64,000 nucleotides of DNA from CATOSP01 sp965204715 (GTDB lineage: Bacteria > Chloroflexota > Dehalococcoidia > Lucifugimonadales > UBA3495). The notes beneath the pieces are model-generated. The model did not search any database. It saw only the letters and a list, made by a program, of their open reading frames with translations, and was not told where the DNA came from. The DNA lies in contig OZ242009.1 in NCBI GenBank assembly GCA_965204715.1, positions 186,001-250,000 on the forward strand, written 5' to 3'. The position numbers were made by a program, and so were the translations under genes. This document shows positions 53,354-61,698 of this stretch, one piece after another. Within the stretch, counting starts at the first letter, position 1, and each line of letters opens with the position of its first letter.

Positions 53354-54709
53354 ATGGTCAATACCGAGTTGGCGCAGCGGGCCAGAGACGCCGGGGTGCA
53401 GCTTGTATCCTTCCTCTACTGCGACAACGGCGGCGTGATCCGGGGCAAGAGCTCCCACATCGCCGGCCTCGAGGGGAGGCTTGACTCCGGCATCGGCCTG
53501 ACCGTGGCCATGCAGGCCATGACCGACATGGACCAACTCCAGCAGGTGGAGGGCATGGGGCCGGTGGGCGAGGTCAGGCTGATTCCCGACCAGGACACTT
53601 TTACCATCCTGCCCTACGCACCCAAGCGCGCCCTCATGCTGTCGGACCTGATAACCCTGGAACGCCGTCCCTGGGACGCCTGCCCAAGGGACTTCCTGAA
53701 GCGGATGATAGCCAGGGCCGATTCTATGGGCCTGACCATTCAAGCCGCCCTGGAGCCGGAATGGTATCTCACCCGGAAGGAAGGCAACACCTTCGTCCCC
53801 TGCGACGAAAGCCTTTGCAACGCCAGCACCGGCCACACTTTCACCCAACCCGTGATAGACGACGTGGTGGAGGCGCTGGAATCCCAGGGCTTGCAAGTGG
53901 AGCAATACTACCCGGAGCTGGGCCACGGCCAGCACGAGATGAGCATCCGCCACGCCGGCGCCCTCCGCGCCGCCGACAACCACCTCGTCTACCGGGAGAC
54001 GGTCCGCAACGTGGCGTGGCAGCACGGCTACTATGCTTCATTCGCACCCAAACCGTACCCAAACCAGCCGGGCAACGGCTGCCACATCCATTTCAGCGCG
54101 TGGGACCGGGACGGGGAGTGCAACCTGTTCTTCGACCCGGCGGGAGTCCACAACCTCAGCACGCTGGCGTTCCAGTTCATGGCCGGGGTGCTGGAACACC
54201 TGCCCGCGCTGGCGGCACTGACCTGTCCCAGCATGAACAGCTACCGCAGGCTCGCTCCCGGCGCCTGGAGTTCGGCCTTCGCCTGCTACGGTCCGGACAA
54301 CCGGGAGGCCGCGGTGCGCGTGCCATCCCTGTTCTGGGGCGAGGAGATGGCCTCCGCCAACCTAGAACTGAAGGCGTCCGACTCCAGCTCCAACCCCTAC
54401 ATAGCCCTCGGCGGGCTGATCGCCGCCGGTCTCGACGGGGTCGAGCGCGGCCTGCGCCCCGCTGACGGCCTGCGGGTTGACGTTGACCCCGGGCGGCTCA
54501 CCCCCGAAGAACTGGCCAGCCGGGGCATCCAGCGCCTCCCAACGTCCCTCGAGGAAGCCGCCAACAATTTGGAAAGCGACGCGGCGTTAACCGGCGCAAT
54601 GGGACAGTCCCTGGCCAACTCCTACCTGGTGGTGCGCCGGGCCGACTGGGAGCTATTCTCCCAGCACGACGCCGAGTTCGAGATTCGCAACCACTTTTAT
54701 AAATACTGA
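53354..54709 (+). CDS. Glutamine synthetase-family enzyme (PuuA-like)
   Basis: 451 residues from ATG 53354 (MVNTELAQRARDAGVQLVSF), with AGGAG upstream. GS landmarks: FLYCDNGGVIRGKS, a metal Glu region EPEWYLTRKEG, ELGHGQHEMSIRHA, the His of NGCHIHFSAWD, and NSYRRLAPGAWS with REAAVRVPS for ATP and glutamate. Divergence from GlnA suggests a gamma-glutamyl ligase for an amine or related acceptor, as in PuuA or GlnA3/4 types. It would fit the nitrogen-compound cluster around it. Monocistronic with its own promoter. Confidence 0.9.
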   Translation: MVNTELAQRARDAGVQLVSFLYCDNGGVIRGKSSHIAGLEGRLDSGIGLTVAMQAMTDMDQLQQVEGMGPVGEVRLIPDQDTFTILPYAPKRALMLSDLITLERRPWDACPRDFLKRMIARADSMGLTIQAALEPEWYLTRKEGNTFVPCDESLCNASTGHTFTQPVIDDVVEALESQGLQVEQYYPELGHGQHEMSIRHAGALRAADNHLVYRETVRNVAWQHGYYASFAPKPYPNQPGNGCHIHFSAWDRDGECNLFFDPAGVHNLSTLAFQFMAGVLEHLPALAALTCPSMNSYRRLAPGAWSSAFACYGPDNREAAVRVPSLFWGEEMASANLELKASDSSSNPYIALGGLIAAGLDGVERGLRPADGLRVDVDPGRLTPEELASRGIQRLPTSLEEAANNLESDAALTGAMGQSLANSYLVVRRADWELFSQHDAEFEIRNHFYKY

Positions 54710-54772
54710 ATGCTCCGGCCATGACTCATAGCCGTCCGGCGTCACATCGGAAATTACCGCCGCTTGTTCTCC

Positions 54773-54801
54773 TTGACACTCATTTGACCCTGACTTATGC
54801 T
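54773..54801 (+). promoter_or_regulatory. Promoter of the DUF6282-like hydrolase gene
   Basis: TTGACA and TATGCT separated by 17 bases, followed by GGCGCAA. Paired with the very similar promoter at 53265, which suggests shared control. Confidence 0.72.
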
Positions 54802-54897
54802 GGCGCAAATTTGCCGCCCGCGGCCAGTTCCTGGCATACGACCGGGATTTCGCAACCGACGGAACGGCGCCGGAACGCAGGTTGAGAGGGTGACCAC

Positions 54898-55740
54898 GTG
54901 AGCAACGCTGACAGACTCATGGAAGGGGCCCTGGACATCCACGTCCACTGCGCCCCTGATCCCAGGGTAGAGCGCCGGGGCAGCGCCATCGACGTGGCCC
55001 GGCAGGCGCTGGAAATGGGGATGCGGGGCATGGTGCTAAAGAGCCACGAGTATCCCACTCAGCCGATGGCATACACCGCATCCCAGGCAGTGCCCGGCGT
55101 CACTCTCATCGGCGGCGTCGCCCTAGACGTCGAGGTGGGCGGTCTCAACCCGATGGCCGTGGAATCCACCGCCAAAATGGGCGGCCGGGTGGTCTGGATG
55201 CCAACCTTCTCGGCCCGCGCCGACCGCCGGCACAAGGGGCTGAGCGGCGGTATCTCCATCCTGGACGACGCTGGCAAACTGGTGCCGGAGGTCTACCCCA
55301 TCCTGGAGTCCATCAAAGCCCATGACATGGTGCTGGCCACCGGCCACCTCTCCACCGAGGAGAGCATGGCCCTGGTGGCCGAAGCGCGGAACATGGCCAT
55401 AGAGCGCCTCGTAGTCACCCACGCCACCACCATGTCATTCTGGACCGGCATGACCCTAGAGGACATGAAGACCCTGGCGTCGATGGGCGCATACATCGAA
55501 CACTGTCTTCACGTGATGATGCCCCTGACCTACCGGATGATGCCCCGGGACCTGGTTGACATCATCACGGCCATCGGCATGGAACGGTGCATCGTCAGCA
55601 CCGATTTCGGCCAGGACTTCCACCCCATGCCCGCGGAGGGGCTGCGCATGGGCATCGCCACCCTGCTTCAGGCCGGCTTGGAGGAAGTAGAGGTCGGGAT
55701 GCTGGTCAAGGACAACCCTGCCCGACTCCTGGGCCTGTAG
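54898..55740 (+). CDS. Metal-dependent hydrolase (DUF6282/amidohydrolase-like)
   Basis: 280 residues from a GTG at 54898 with GAGAGGGTGACC upstream. The metal motif is LDIHVHCAPDPRVERRG near the N-terminus, then MVLKSHEYPTQPMAY (Lys/His), VVWMPTFSARAD and VLATGHLSTEE, and CIVSTDFGQDFHPMPAEG (Asp). It is an amidohydrolase-superfamily TIM barrel. Relatives are uncharacterised. It probably hydrolyses a small C-N or ester substrate in the same pathway as its neighbours. Confidence 0.85.
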   Translation: MSNADRLMEGALDIHVHCAPDPRVERRGSAIDVARQALEMGMRGMVLKSHEYPTQPMAYTASQAVPGVTLIGGVALDVEVGGLNPMAVESTAKMGGRVVWMPTFSARADRRHKGLSGGISILDDAGKLVPEVYPILESIKAHDMVLATGHLSTEESMALVAEARNMAIERLVVTHATTMSFWTGMTLEDMKTLASMGAYIEHCLHVMMPLTYRMMPRDLVDIITAIGMERCIVSTDFGQDFHPMPAEGLRMGIATLLQAGLEEVEVGMLVKDNPARLLGL

Positions 55741-55754
55741 GCCAGCCACACCGT

Positions 55755-57254
55755 TCAACCACCGGCAGACATCTGCACCCACAGGAGCCTTTGTCCCGGC
55801 TCAACCGCCGGGTCGTCCCTGGCCCACTCGGCGATACGGTATCCAACGACCCATGCGATTCTCCCGCGGGACACCAGCAGCGGAACGCGGTCGCGCAGGG
55901 AGCGCGGGACCTTGGCGTCGGTGAAGAAATCCTGGAGCTTCTTGTGTCCCGCCATACCCAGCGGCTGGAACCTATCCCCGGCCTGCCGGGTCCGCAGCGT
56001 CAGCCGTCCTCCGATGGCAGCCAGCGAGAACCTTTCCGTCCACCGGAATTGCCCGGAATCCTCTTCCGGGAACGGGCACGGCGACCGCGGCTCCCCGACC
56101 CGCAACCTGACCCGCCAGCCGCCGATAACGTTCTCCCGCTCCTCGGCTGCCGCTGCCGGCAATTCCAGTACATGTTCTCCCTCCATCGCCGGAAGGTCAA
56201 CTTCAGTCCGGTCCGCCCGCGTCATCAGAAGGCTTCCGTACTCGCGACGGAAGACCAGGCCATCCGGCAGGTGGACGCTCCAGCCGGTCGTTGCGCCCTC
56301 CATCGCCTGCTGCATCGCCCGCACGTGGCTCTCCCGCAGCCGCAGAGTGTCCCCGGTTATGGAGGCGTAGGCGCGCCTCAGCAAAGCCGACCGCAGCGCG
56401 GGATGGAGGGCCGAAAATCCGGCCATGTCAAGACAGACCCGGCCATCTCCCTCAACAACTACCGATGGCCAGAGACGGTCAACCTCCGATTCCACGAAAT
56501 CAAGCTCCAGAGATGCCGTCCGGGAAAGGCGCAACAGCGACTCCCGGACCCTCGGGTTGTACCCGGACGCCAGGTGGGGCATAAGTTCCCGCCGGACCCG
56601 GTTCCGGGTGAACCGGGGGAGCAGGTTCCCGCTGTCCTCCCGGTAAGGCTGCCCAAGCTCGCGGCAATAGGCGGCGGTCTGGGCCTTGGTCACGTTCAAC
56701 AAGGGGCGGAATATGCTCACTTCGGAGACACCCCGGGGCCAGGGCCAGGAGGAAACTTGGTTCATGCCCCGCAGTCCGTTCAGGCCGGAACCGCGCAGCA
56801 CGTGGAGCAGGACCGTCTCAGCCTGGTCATCCGCAGTATGGCCCAGGGCCACCAGGGACGCGCCCACGGCCCTGGCGGTACCGGCCAGAAACGAGTAACG
56901 CATCTCCCGGGCCAACTGCTCAAAGGATGAAATGTTGCGCGCAGCCCGGTACTCCTCCGGGTCCTGCTTCTCCACTGTGCAGGGCAGACCCAACTTTTCC
57001 GCCAGGGCGGCGACAAAGCGGGCGTCCTCGACGGCTTCCTCCCCGCGGAAGTCGTGGTCCAGGTGGGCAACGTGGAGGCCCAAGTCAAAAGGGCCGGACA
57101 AACGGTGCAGGCTGCGCAGCAGGGCTACCGAATCAGGGCCGCCCGAAACCGCCACCACCAACGCCCTGCCAACGGCGGCGTCTCCCACCCGGCGGAGCGC
57201 GCCGCCTACCTGCCGCTCCAGTTCATCCCGCTCCAGTCCATCAATGAGGGCCAT
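55755..57254 (-). CDS. tilS: tRNA(Ile)-lysidine synthase
   Basis: 499 residues. The PP-loop ATP site is VVAVSGGPDSVALLRSL near residue 35, followed by HVAHLDHDFRGEEAVED, the TilS HxDHxxR pattern, and LVALGHTADDQAETVLLHVL. A C-terminal domain (about 395-490) contains RLTLRTRQAGDRFQPLGM and KLQDFFTDAKVP. It makes lysidine at position 34 of tRNA-Ile2 so that it reads AUA. Third gene of the CBS-transporter/phosphatase/tilS run, 9 bp after the phosphatase stop. Confidence 0.94.
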   Translation of the reverse strand: MALIDGLERDELERQVGGALRRVGDAAVGRALVVAVSGGPDSVALLRSLHRLSGPFDLGLHVAHLDHDFRGEEAVEDARFVAALAEKLGLPCTVEKQDPEEYRAARNISSFEQLAREMRYSFLAGTARAVGASLVALGHTADDQAETVLLHVLRGSGLNGLRGMNQVSSWPWPRGVSEVSIFRPLLNVTKAQTAAYCRELGQPYREDSGNLLPRFTRNRVRRELMPHLASGYNPRVRESLLRLSRTASLELDFVESEVDRLWPSVVVEGDGRVCLDMAGFSALHPALRSALLRRAYASITGDTLRLRESHVRAMQQAMEGATTGWSVHLPDGLVFRREYGSLLMTRADRTEVDLPAMEGEHVLELPAAAAEERENVIGGWRVRLRVGEPRSPCPFPEEDSGQFRWTERFSLAAIGGRLTLRTRQAGDRFQPLGMAGHKKLQDFFTDAKVPRSLRDRVPLLVSRGRIAWVVGYRIAEWARDDPAVEPGQRLLWVQMSAGG

Positions 57255-57263
57255 GGATTGGCG

Positions 57264-57881
57264 CTACAGGTTCTCCGGCGACAGGTGACAGGTGGAGTTG
57301 TACGTCACCAGCCTGCGGCCCCTCTCATTGCTCTCGACCGTGCTGATGGACGCGAGGTCAAGCGCCATGTTGTGGAAGTTGGACCAGGGAATCCCCAAAA
57401 TCCTGCCGATGATGGTACGGATTGTAAAGTTATGGGACACAACCACCAGCCGCTCATCCCCCCGATGGACCGCCTCAATTTCCTCGAAGGCTGACCACGC
57501 CCGTTCCTGTAGCTGGGCCAGCGACTCCCCGCCGGGCATCAGCACCGGGCCCGGGTTCGCTCGCCACTCGGAGAAGAATTCCGGCCATCGCTCTCGCAAT
57601 TCGGCCCCGGTCAGTCCTTCCATGTCCCCCAGGTCAAGCTCCTTCAGTCCGGGAATCGGGTTGACAGGCAGGGCAGTCAGCCGGGAAACCTCCTCAGCCA
57701 ACTGCATGGTCCGGGCCAATGGACTGGAGTAGAGGGCAGCCGGGCCGTCCGCCGCCACCGCCCTGGCGGTCTCCCCCGCCTGGGCCAGGCCCCTGTCGTT
57801 AAGAGGCACATCGTACTGGCCCAGGAATTTCCCGGACTTGTTCCACTCGGTCTCGCCGTGGCGCACCAGGAGCGCTTTCAT
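57264..57881 (-). CDS. Histidine phosphatase family protein (phosphoglycerate mutase-like)
   Basis: 205 residues. The RHG motif is LLVRHGETEWNKSG with the catalytic His, ALYSSPLARTMQLAEE, the acid region LKELDLGDMEGLTGAELRER and VVVSHNFTIRTIIGRIL with the second His. Size and motifs fit broad-specificity phosphatases (PhoE, GpmB, CobC type); the substrate is unknown. It overlaps the upstream CBS-domain gene by 4 bases and is followed closely by tilS. Confidence 0.91.
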   Translation of the reverse strand: MKALLVRHGETEWNKSGKFLGQYDVPLNDRGLAQAGETARAVAADGPAALYSSPLARTMQLAEEVSRLTALPVNPIPGLKELDLGDMEGLTGAELRERWPEFFSEWRANPGPVLMPGGESLAQLQERAWSAFEEIEAVHRGDERLVVVSHNFTIRTIIGRILGIPWSNFHNMALDLASISTVESNERGRRLVTYNSTCHLSPENL

Positions 57882-59161
57882 TGGTGCGCCCCATCCTGGT
57901 CGGGGAACACCCGCCGGACCTCAACGCTGTCTATTCTCACACCGCTCATCTCCGTCACCTTGAGCCTGAGCGAATCGTACTCGACCTCGTCACCAGTGTC
58001 GGGTATGCGCCCCAGGGTGTCGAGGACGAACCCGGCCACAGTCTGGTAGTCTCCCTCCGGCAGGCCCAGGCCCAGCTCTTCGTTAATCTCGGCAACGCCG
58101 GCGCCCGCGTCCAGGATGAACGTATGCTCGTCCACCGGAACGTAGACCTCCTCGGGCGTGTCGCCTTCATCCCCGACCTGCCCGACGATTATCTCCAATA
58201 GCTGCTTGGTGGTCGCCAGACCCGCGATCCCGCCGAACTCGTCCACGGTGATGACCAGTCCGTGGCCTCTGCTTTGCATCTCGCTGAAGGTATCGCCCAC
58301 CGCCTTGGTTTCCGGGACGAAGAAAGCCGGACGCATTAGGCCCGTTACGCTGTCCTGGGGCTGGATTTTTCCCAGTCCCAGGGCCTGCATTACGTCCTTG
58401 CTCGACAACACGCCCACGACATTCTCCGTAGTGTCCTGGTACACCGGGAACCGGGTGTGGCTGTGTTCGGAATAGAGGGACAGAAACCGCTCCAGGCTCA
58501 TGCCCCGCTCCAGCCAAACAATCTCGGGCCGGGGGGTCATGATCTCCCGCATCTGCCGGTCACCGAACCGGAACACCTTCTCCAGAAGTTCCGCCTCATT
58601 CTGCTCAACCATACCGGATTGAGCGCCCACGGCGATCAGGGTGCGTATCTCCTCATCCCCGATCTGCGGCGCCGACCCGCTAATGCCGAGCAGCCGGTTG
58701 CAGAAGGAACTCAACACCTGTAGCAGCCTGGTCCCAGGCAGCAGAACGATACTCACCAGGGTCAGCGGGCGGGAGACCGTGAAGGCGAAAGCCTCCGACC
58801 TGCGCCAGGCAATGGACTTGGGAAGCGTCTCTCCGAAAATGAGCAGCACCAGCGTGACGCCGAGGGTGGAAACCAACACAGCTCCGGAGGTATTGCCCAT
58901 AAAACTCACGACCAGGGACGTTCCCAGGACCGCGGCCGCCGTGTTCACCAGGTTGTTGCTCAGGAGCACGGTAGCCAGAAACCTTTCGGGCGGCTGGAGC
59001 AGCCTGGCCACCCTGTTCGCTGCCGGGTGCCCGGTATTGACCAGATGGGTCAACCGGGCGTTGGAAAGAGCGACCATGGCCGTCTCCGAGCCGGAGAAGA
59101 AACCTGAGAACACCAGGCAAACGCCGAGTAGGGCCAACCTCCATAAGTCTGAAGACTCCAT
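57878..59161 (-). CDS. CNNM/CorC-type membrane protein with CBS domains
   Basis: About 427 residues from ATG 59161 (MESSDLWRLALLGVCLVFSG); an upstream start adds seven. DUF21 membrane domain of three to four helices (to about 200) with FFSGSETAMVALSNARL and LLSNNLVNTAAAVLG. Two CBS domains (about 215-335) start REIMTPRPEIVWLERGM and HTRFPVYQDTTENVVGVLSS. A CorC_HlyC domain closes the protein (YQTVAGFVLDTLGRIPDTGD). This layout matches Mg2+/Co2+ efflux or hemolysin-C family proteins. Repeat R4 sits sense-oriented in its leader. Confidence 0.92.
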   Translation of the reverse strand: MESSDLWRLALLGVCLVFSGFFSGSETAMVALSNARLTHLVNTGHPAANRVARLLQPPERFLATVLLSNNLVNTAAAVLGTSLVVSFMGNTSGAVLVSTLGVTLVLLIFGETLPKSIAWRRSEAFAFTVSRPLTLVSIVLLPGTRLLQVLSSFCNRLLGISGSAPQIGDEEIRTLIAVGAQSGMVEQNEAELLEKVFRFGDRQMREIMTPRPEIVWLERGMSLERFLSLYSEHSHTRFPVYQDTTENVVGVLSSKDVMQALGLGKIQPQDSVTGLMRPAFFVPETKAVGDTFSEMQSRGHGLVITVDEFGGIAGLATTKQLLEIIVGQVGDEGDTPEEVYVPVDEHTFILDAGAGVAEINEELGLGLPEGDYQTVAGFVLDTLGRIPDTGDEVEYDSLRLKVTEMSGVRIDSVEVRRVFPDQDGAHQ

Positions 59162-59200
59162 TTCCCGAGAACACCTCCGCAAACCAGGCCGGTGTATTCG

Positions 59201-59264
59201 CTGGGGACGGACCTTATCCGCCGCTCCCCGGCCAACGCCTTGGCATGGGGCCGGGTTCTCAGCC
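59201..59264 (-). repeat. Dispersed structured repeat, copy R4
   Basis: On the minus strand it reads GGCTGAGAACCCGGCCCCAT, then GGCCGGGGAGCGGCGGATAA and GGTCCGTCCCCAG. In the second hairpin a C-G pair of other copies becomes U-G (GGAT/GTCC), which keeps pairing. It lies 40 bases upstream of the CBS-domain gene, same sense. Confidence 0.75.
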
Positions 59265-59431
59265 GGACGGCCTGTTCCAGGATGATAGCACCGGCCTCAA
59301 ATCAGTGTAAAGTTGACTCGACCGGGCCTCGTGCTTATGATTTTCAGCGTTGCCAGACGCTGCCCGGCCATTGGAAACATGCCGGGCCAGCCCACCGCGA
59401 ATCTAATTTGCCCCCGGTATGCCGAGGTGAG

Positions 59432-60469
59432 ATGGGCCTGAAAGTCCTGGGCATTGAAACATCCTGCGACGAGACTGCCGTTGGAGTGGTTGAAGACGGA
59501 CGCCGCCTGCGGACGAACATCATCGCTTCCCAGGTAGACCTCCACTCCATCTACGGGGGAATCGTCCCGGAGGTGGCGTCGCGCCAGCACGTCCGGGACA
59601 TGGTCCCGGTGGTGGAAAAAGCGGTTTCGGACGCCGGCCTGGAACTGGAGGACATCGACGCCATCGGCGTAACCTACGGCCCCGGCCTGGGCGGGGCGTT
59701 GATAACCGGGCTGAACACGGCCAAGGCCCTCGCCTTCGCCCTGGACCGGCCGTTGATCGGCGTCAACCACCTGGAGGGACACATCTATGCCTCGTGGCTG
59801 ACGTCCCATGTACCGGACGAGGACCCCGGTTTCCCCCTTGCGTGCCTGATCGCCTCCGGCGGCCACACCGACCTGGCGCTGATGGAAGGCCACGGGAACT
59901 ACAAGCTGTTGGGCCGGACCCGGGATGACGCCGCGGGTGAGGCTTTCGACAAGGCGGCCCGCATCCTCGGACTGGGCTTCCCCGGCGGCCCGGAGATTCA
60001 GCGGGTGTCGGCAGGGGCGACAGGGCAGGAGCGTCTCCCCAGGGCCTGGATGCGGGGCACGCTGGATTTCAGTTTCAGCGGCGTCAAGACCGCGCTGCTG
60101 CACCTGGCCCAGGCCAAGGGCATGTACCCCGAAGTCGCTGCGGAGCTGGACGAAGGCGAACTTGCGGGCCTTATCAGGGAGATGGCGGCGGCTTTCCAGG
60201 AGTCGCTGGTTGACGTGATGAGCGCCAAGCTGTTCGAGGCCGCCGAAAGCTACGGGGCCAAGGGACTGGTGCTTGGCGGTGGAGTTGCGGCCAACGCGCT
60301 TTTGCGGCAGGAAGTATCCGGGCGGTCTCCGCTGCCGGTGATCATCCCGCCGCCCATCCTGTGCACGGACAACGGGGCGATGATCGCCGCCTGCGCCTAC
60401 TTCCAGTACATCCGCGGCGACCAGTTCGGCCTGGAATTGGACATCGACCCCAGCCTCACCCTGGGTTGA
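59432..60469 (+). CDS. tsaD: tRNA N6-adenosine threonylcarbamoyltransferase
   Basis: 345 residues from ATG 59432 (MGLKVLGIETSCDETAVGVV); the open frame begins 240 bases earlier in the leader. GIETSCDET, PEVASRQHVRDMVPV, the metal-binding GVNHLEGHIYA (HxxxH) and SGGHTDLALM are standard. It transfers threonylcarbamoyl to A37 of ANN-decoding tRNAs with TsaB/TsaE partners not in this window. Divergent from the CBS-domain gene. Confidence 0.96.
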   Translation: MGLKVLGIETSCDETAVGVVEDGRRLRTNIIASQVDLHSIYGGIVPEVASRQHVRDMVPVVEKAVSDAGLELEDIDAIGVTYGPGLGGALITGLNTAKALAFALDRPLIGVNHLEGHIYASWLTSHVPDEDPGFPLACLIASGGHTDLALMEGHGNYKLLGRTRDDAAGEAFDKAARILGLGFPGGPEIQRVSAGATGQERLPRAWMRGTLDFSFSGVKTALLHLAQAKGMYPEVAAELDEGELAGLIREMAAAFQESLVDVMSAKLFEAAESYGAKGLVLGGGVAANALLRQEVSGRSPLPVIIPPPILCTDNGAMIAACAYFQYIRGDQFGLELDIDPSLTLG

Positions 60470-60577
60470 CCGGGTTTCCGGAAACCGGCCGCCCCGAAAA
60501 CCCACTGTCACACCTGGGCGTCTTTCCGGTAGACTGTCCCATTCACAACCCGGAAATCGGGGCCTTAACACAGACCT

Positions 60578-61150
60578 TTAACCTGCCCGTCCCCGCGCCT
60601 GAAAGACCGCGTCCAGCAGTTCGTAGACGTGCTCCCTGGCCTTACGGCTCCGGCATGGGAACGAGAATGACCACGTGCCTCCCTGGAACGATATGGAACC
60701 TCCCTGGCCGGTGAAGTAGTGCTTCCACATTAGCCAGGCGGCCACGACCACCGCAAGCAGGACCGCGACGGCTCCCGCGTCCATGCGGATGATGGGCATG
60801 ACCGGTCCTTCAAAACTGCCGGTCAACTGGTAGGCCAACACCAAGTACACAGCCAGCGCGCCCAGGACCAGCAACAGCCCCTGGAAGAGAGACCCCGTGC
60901 CCCTGGACTCCCTTCTGTACACCACGCCCTGCAGGGATTCCAGGGTGGCAAGATAGGTCTCATCGCTCCTGTCGTCCTGGGCGAACGCCAGGACGCGGTG
61001 GGTGGTGGTTACAAGCAGGTAGCCCCGCTCCGATGGTTCATCGACGAAACCGAGGGACGGGGTAAACAGGTGTGTCACCCGCTCCCCCGGCAGCAGGGAC
61101 ACATTGCGGACCCGGGTGAGGTAGCTATCGCGCGTAGGAACCCCGTTCAC
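60578..61150 (-). CDS. Membrane protein with PH-like domain, unknown function
   Basis: About 190 residues from a GTG at 61150 with GGAGAAGGA upstream; the open frame continues to 61252 without a better start. The first half (about 1-85) reads VSLLPGERVTHLF and YLLVTTTHRVLAFAQ, similar to bacterial PH-like domains. Two hydrophobic segments follow, LLLVLGALAVYLVLAYQL and AVAVLLAVVVAAWLMW, then a short C-terminal domain with ISFQGGTWSFSFPC. No known partner nearby; convergent with tsaD. Confidence 0.75.
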   Translation of the reverse strand: MNGVPTRDSYLTRVRNVSLLPGERVTHLFTPSLGFVDEPSERGYLLVTTTHRVLAFAQDDRSDETYLATLESLQGVVYRRESRGTGSLFQGLLLVLGALAVYLVLAYQLTGSFEGPVMPIIRMDAGAVAVLLAVVVAAWLMWKHYFTGQGGSISFQGGTWSFSFPCRSRKAREHVYELLDAVFQARGRAG

Positions 61151-61698
61151 CACTCCTTCTCCGCGCAATATAGTAACACACCCCACCAAACCGCGGTGGG
61201 TTTCCCCGGAACCGGGCGCCCGTATGCTGGAAGCTCGCGACTGCCTCCGCATATCGAACGCTCACTGCTCTACGGCATCCCGTGCCTGTTGCCGGTCAAA
61301 ATCATGGTGGTATACTTCCCGCATCGTGGCCCGATGTAATATTCAATACGCGAAACGGCCGGCTCCGCCCTCGACCGGCAGTGTAGACGACATGAGGCAT
61401 ATAGCCGTCCGTATGGCAGCTATTTGAGTTGTGTATGGATCGTATTAGCGTAAATTGCCCTCTGCATGAAGCTATCCTGCCCATTCCCCCTTCTTTCCAT
61501 ATTCCGGGGCATTGCAGTGAGCTGTTATCCGGGCTTGTTGCCACGGCTATGCTCCTGCCCTCGCCTCTGCCCACCGCAAGCACGTGTTCAACACAACCTT
61601 CCGGATCACGGTCAGCCCAATTACAAATGCCGCAGTGTTAATCGGGAACGCTCTTGGGAATTATGGCATCATCGCCTCGATAGAATGGAGGAATCGAC
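61151..61698. other. Intergenic region before the CxxC-rich protein
   Basis: About 550 bp. Several short frames exist in both directions, but none shows a motif or good start. A GGAGG precedes the next ATG. No repeat or RNA recognised; promoters of both divergent genes must lie here. Confidence 0.5.
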
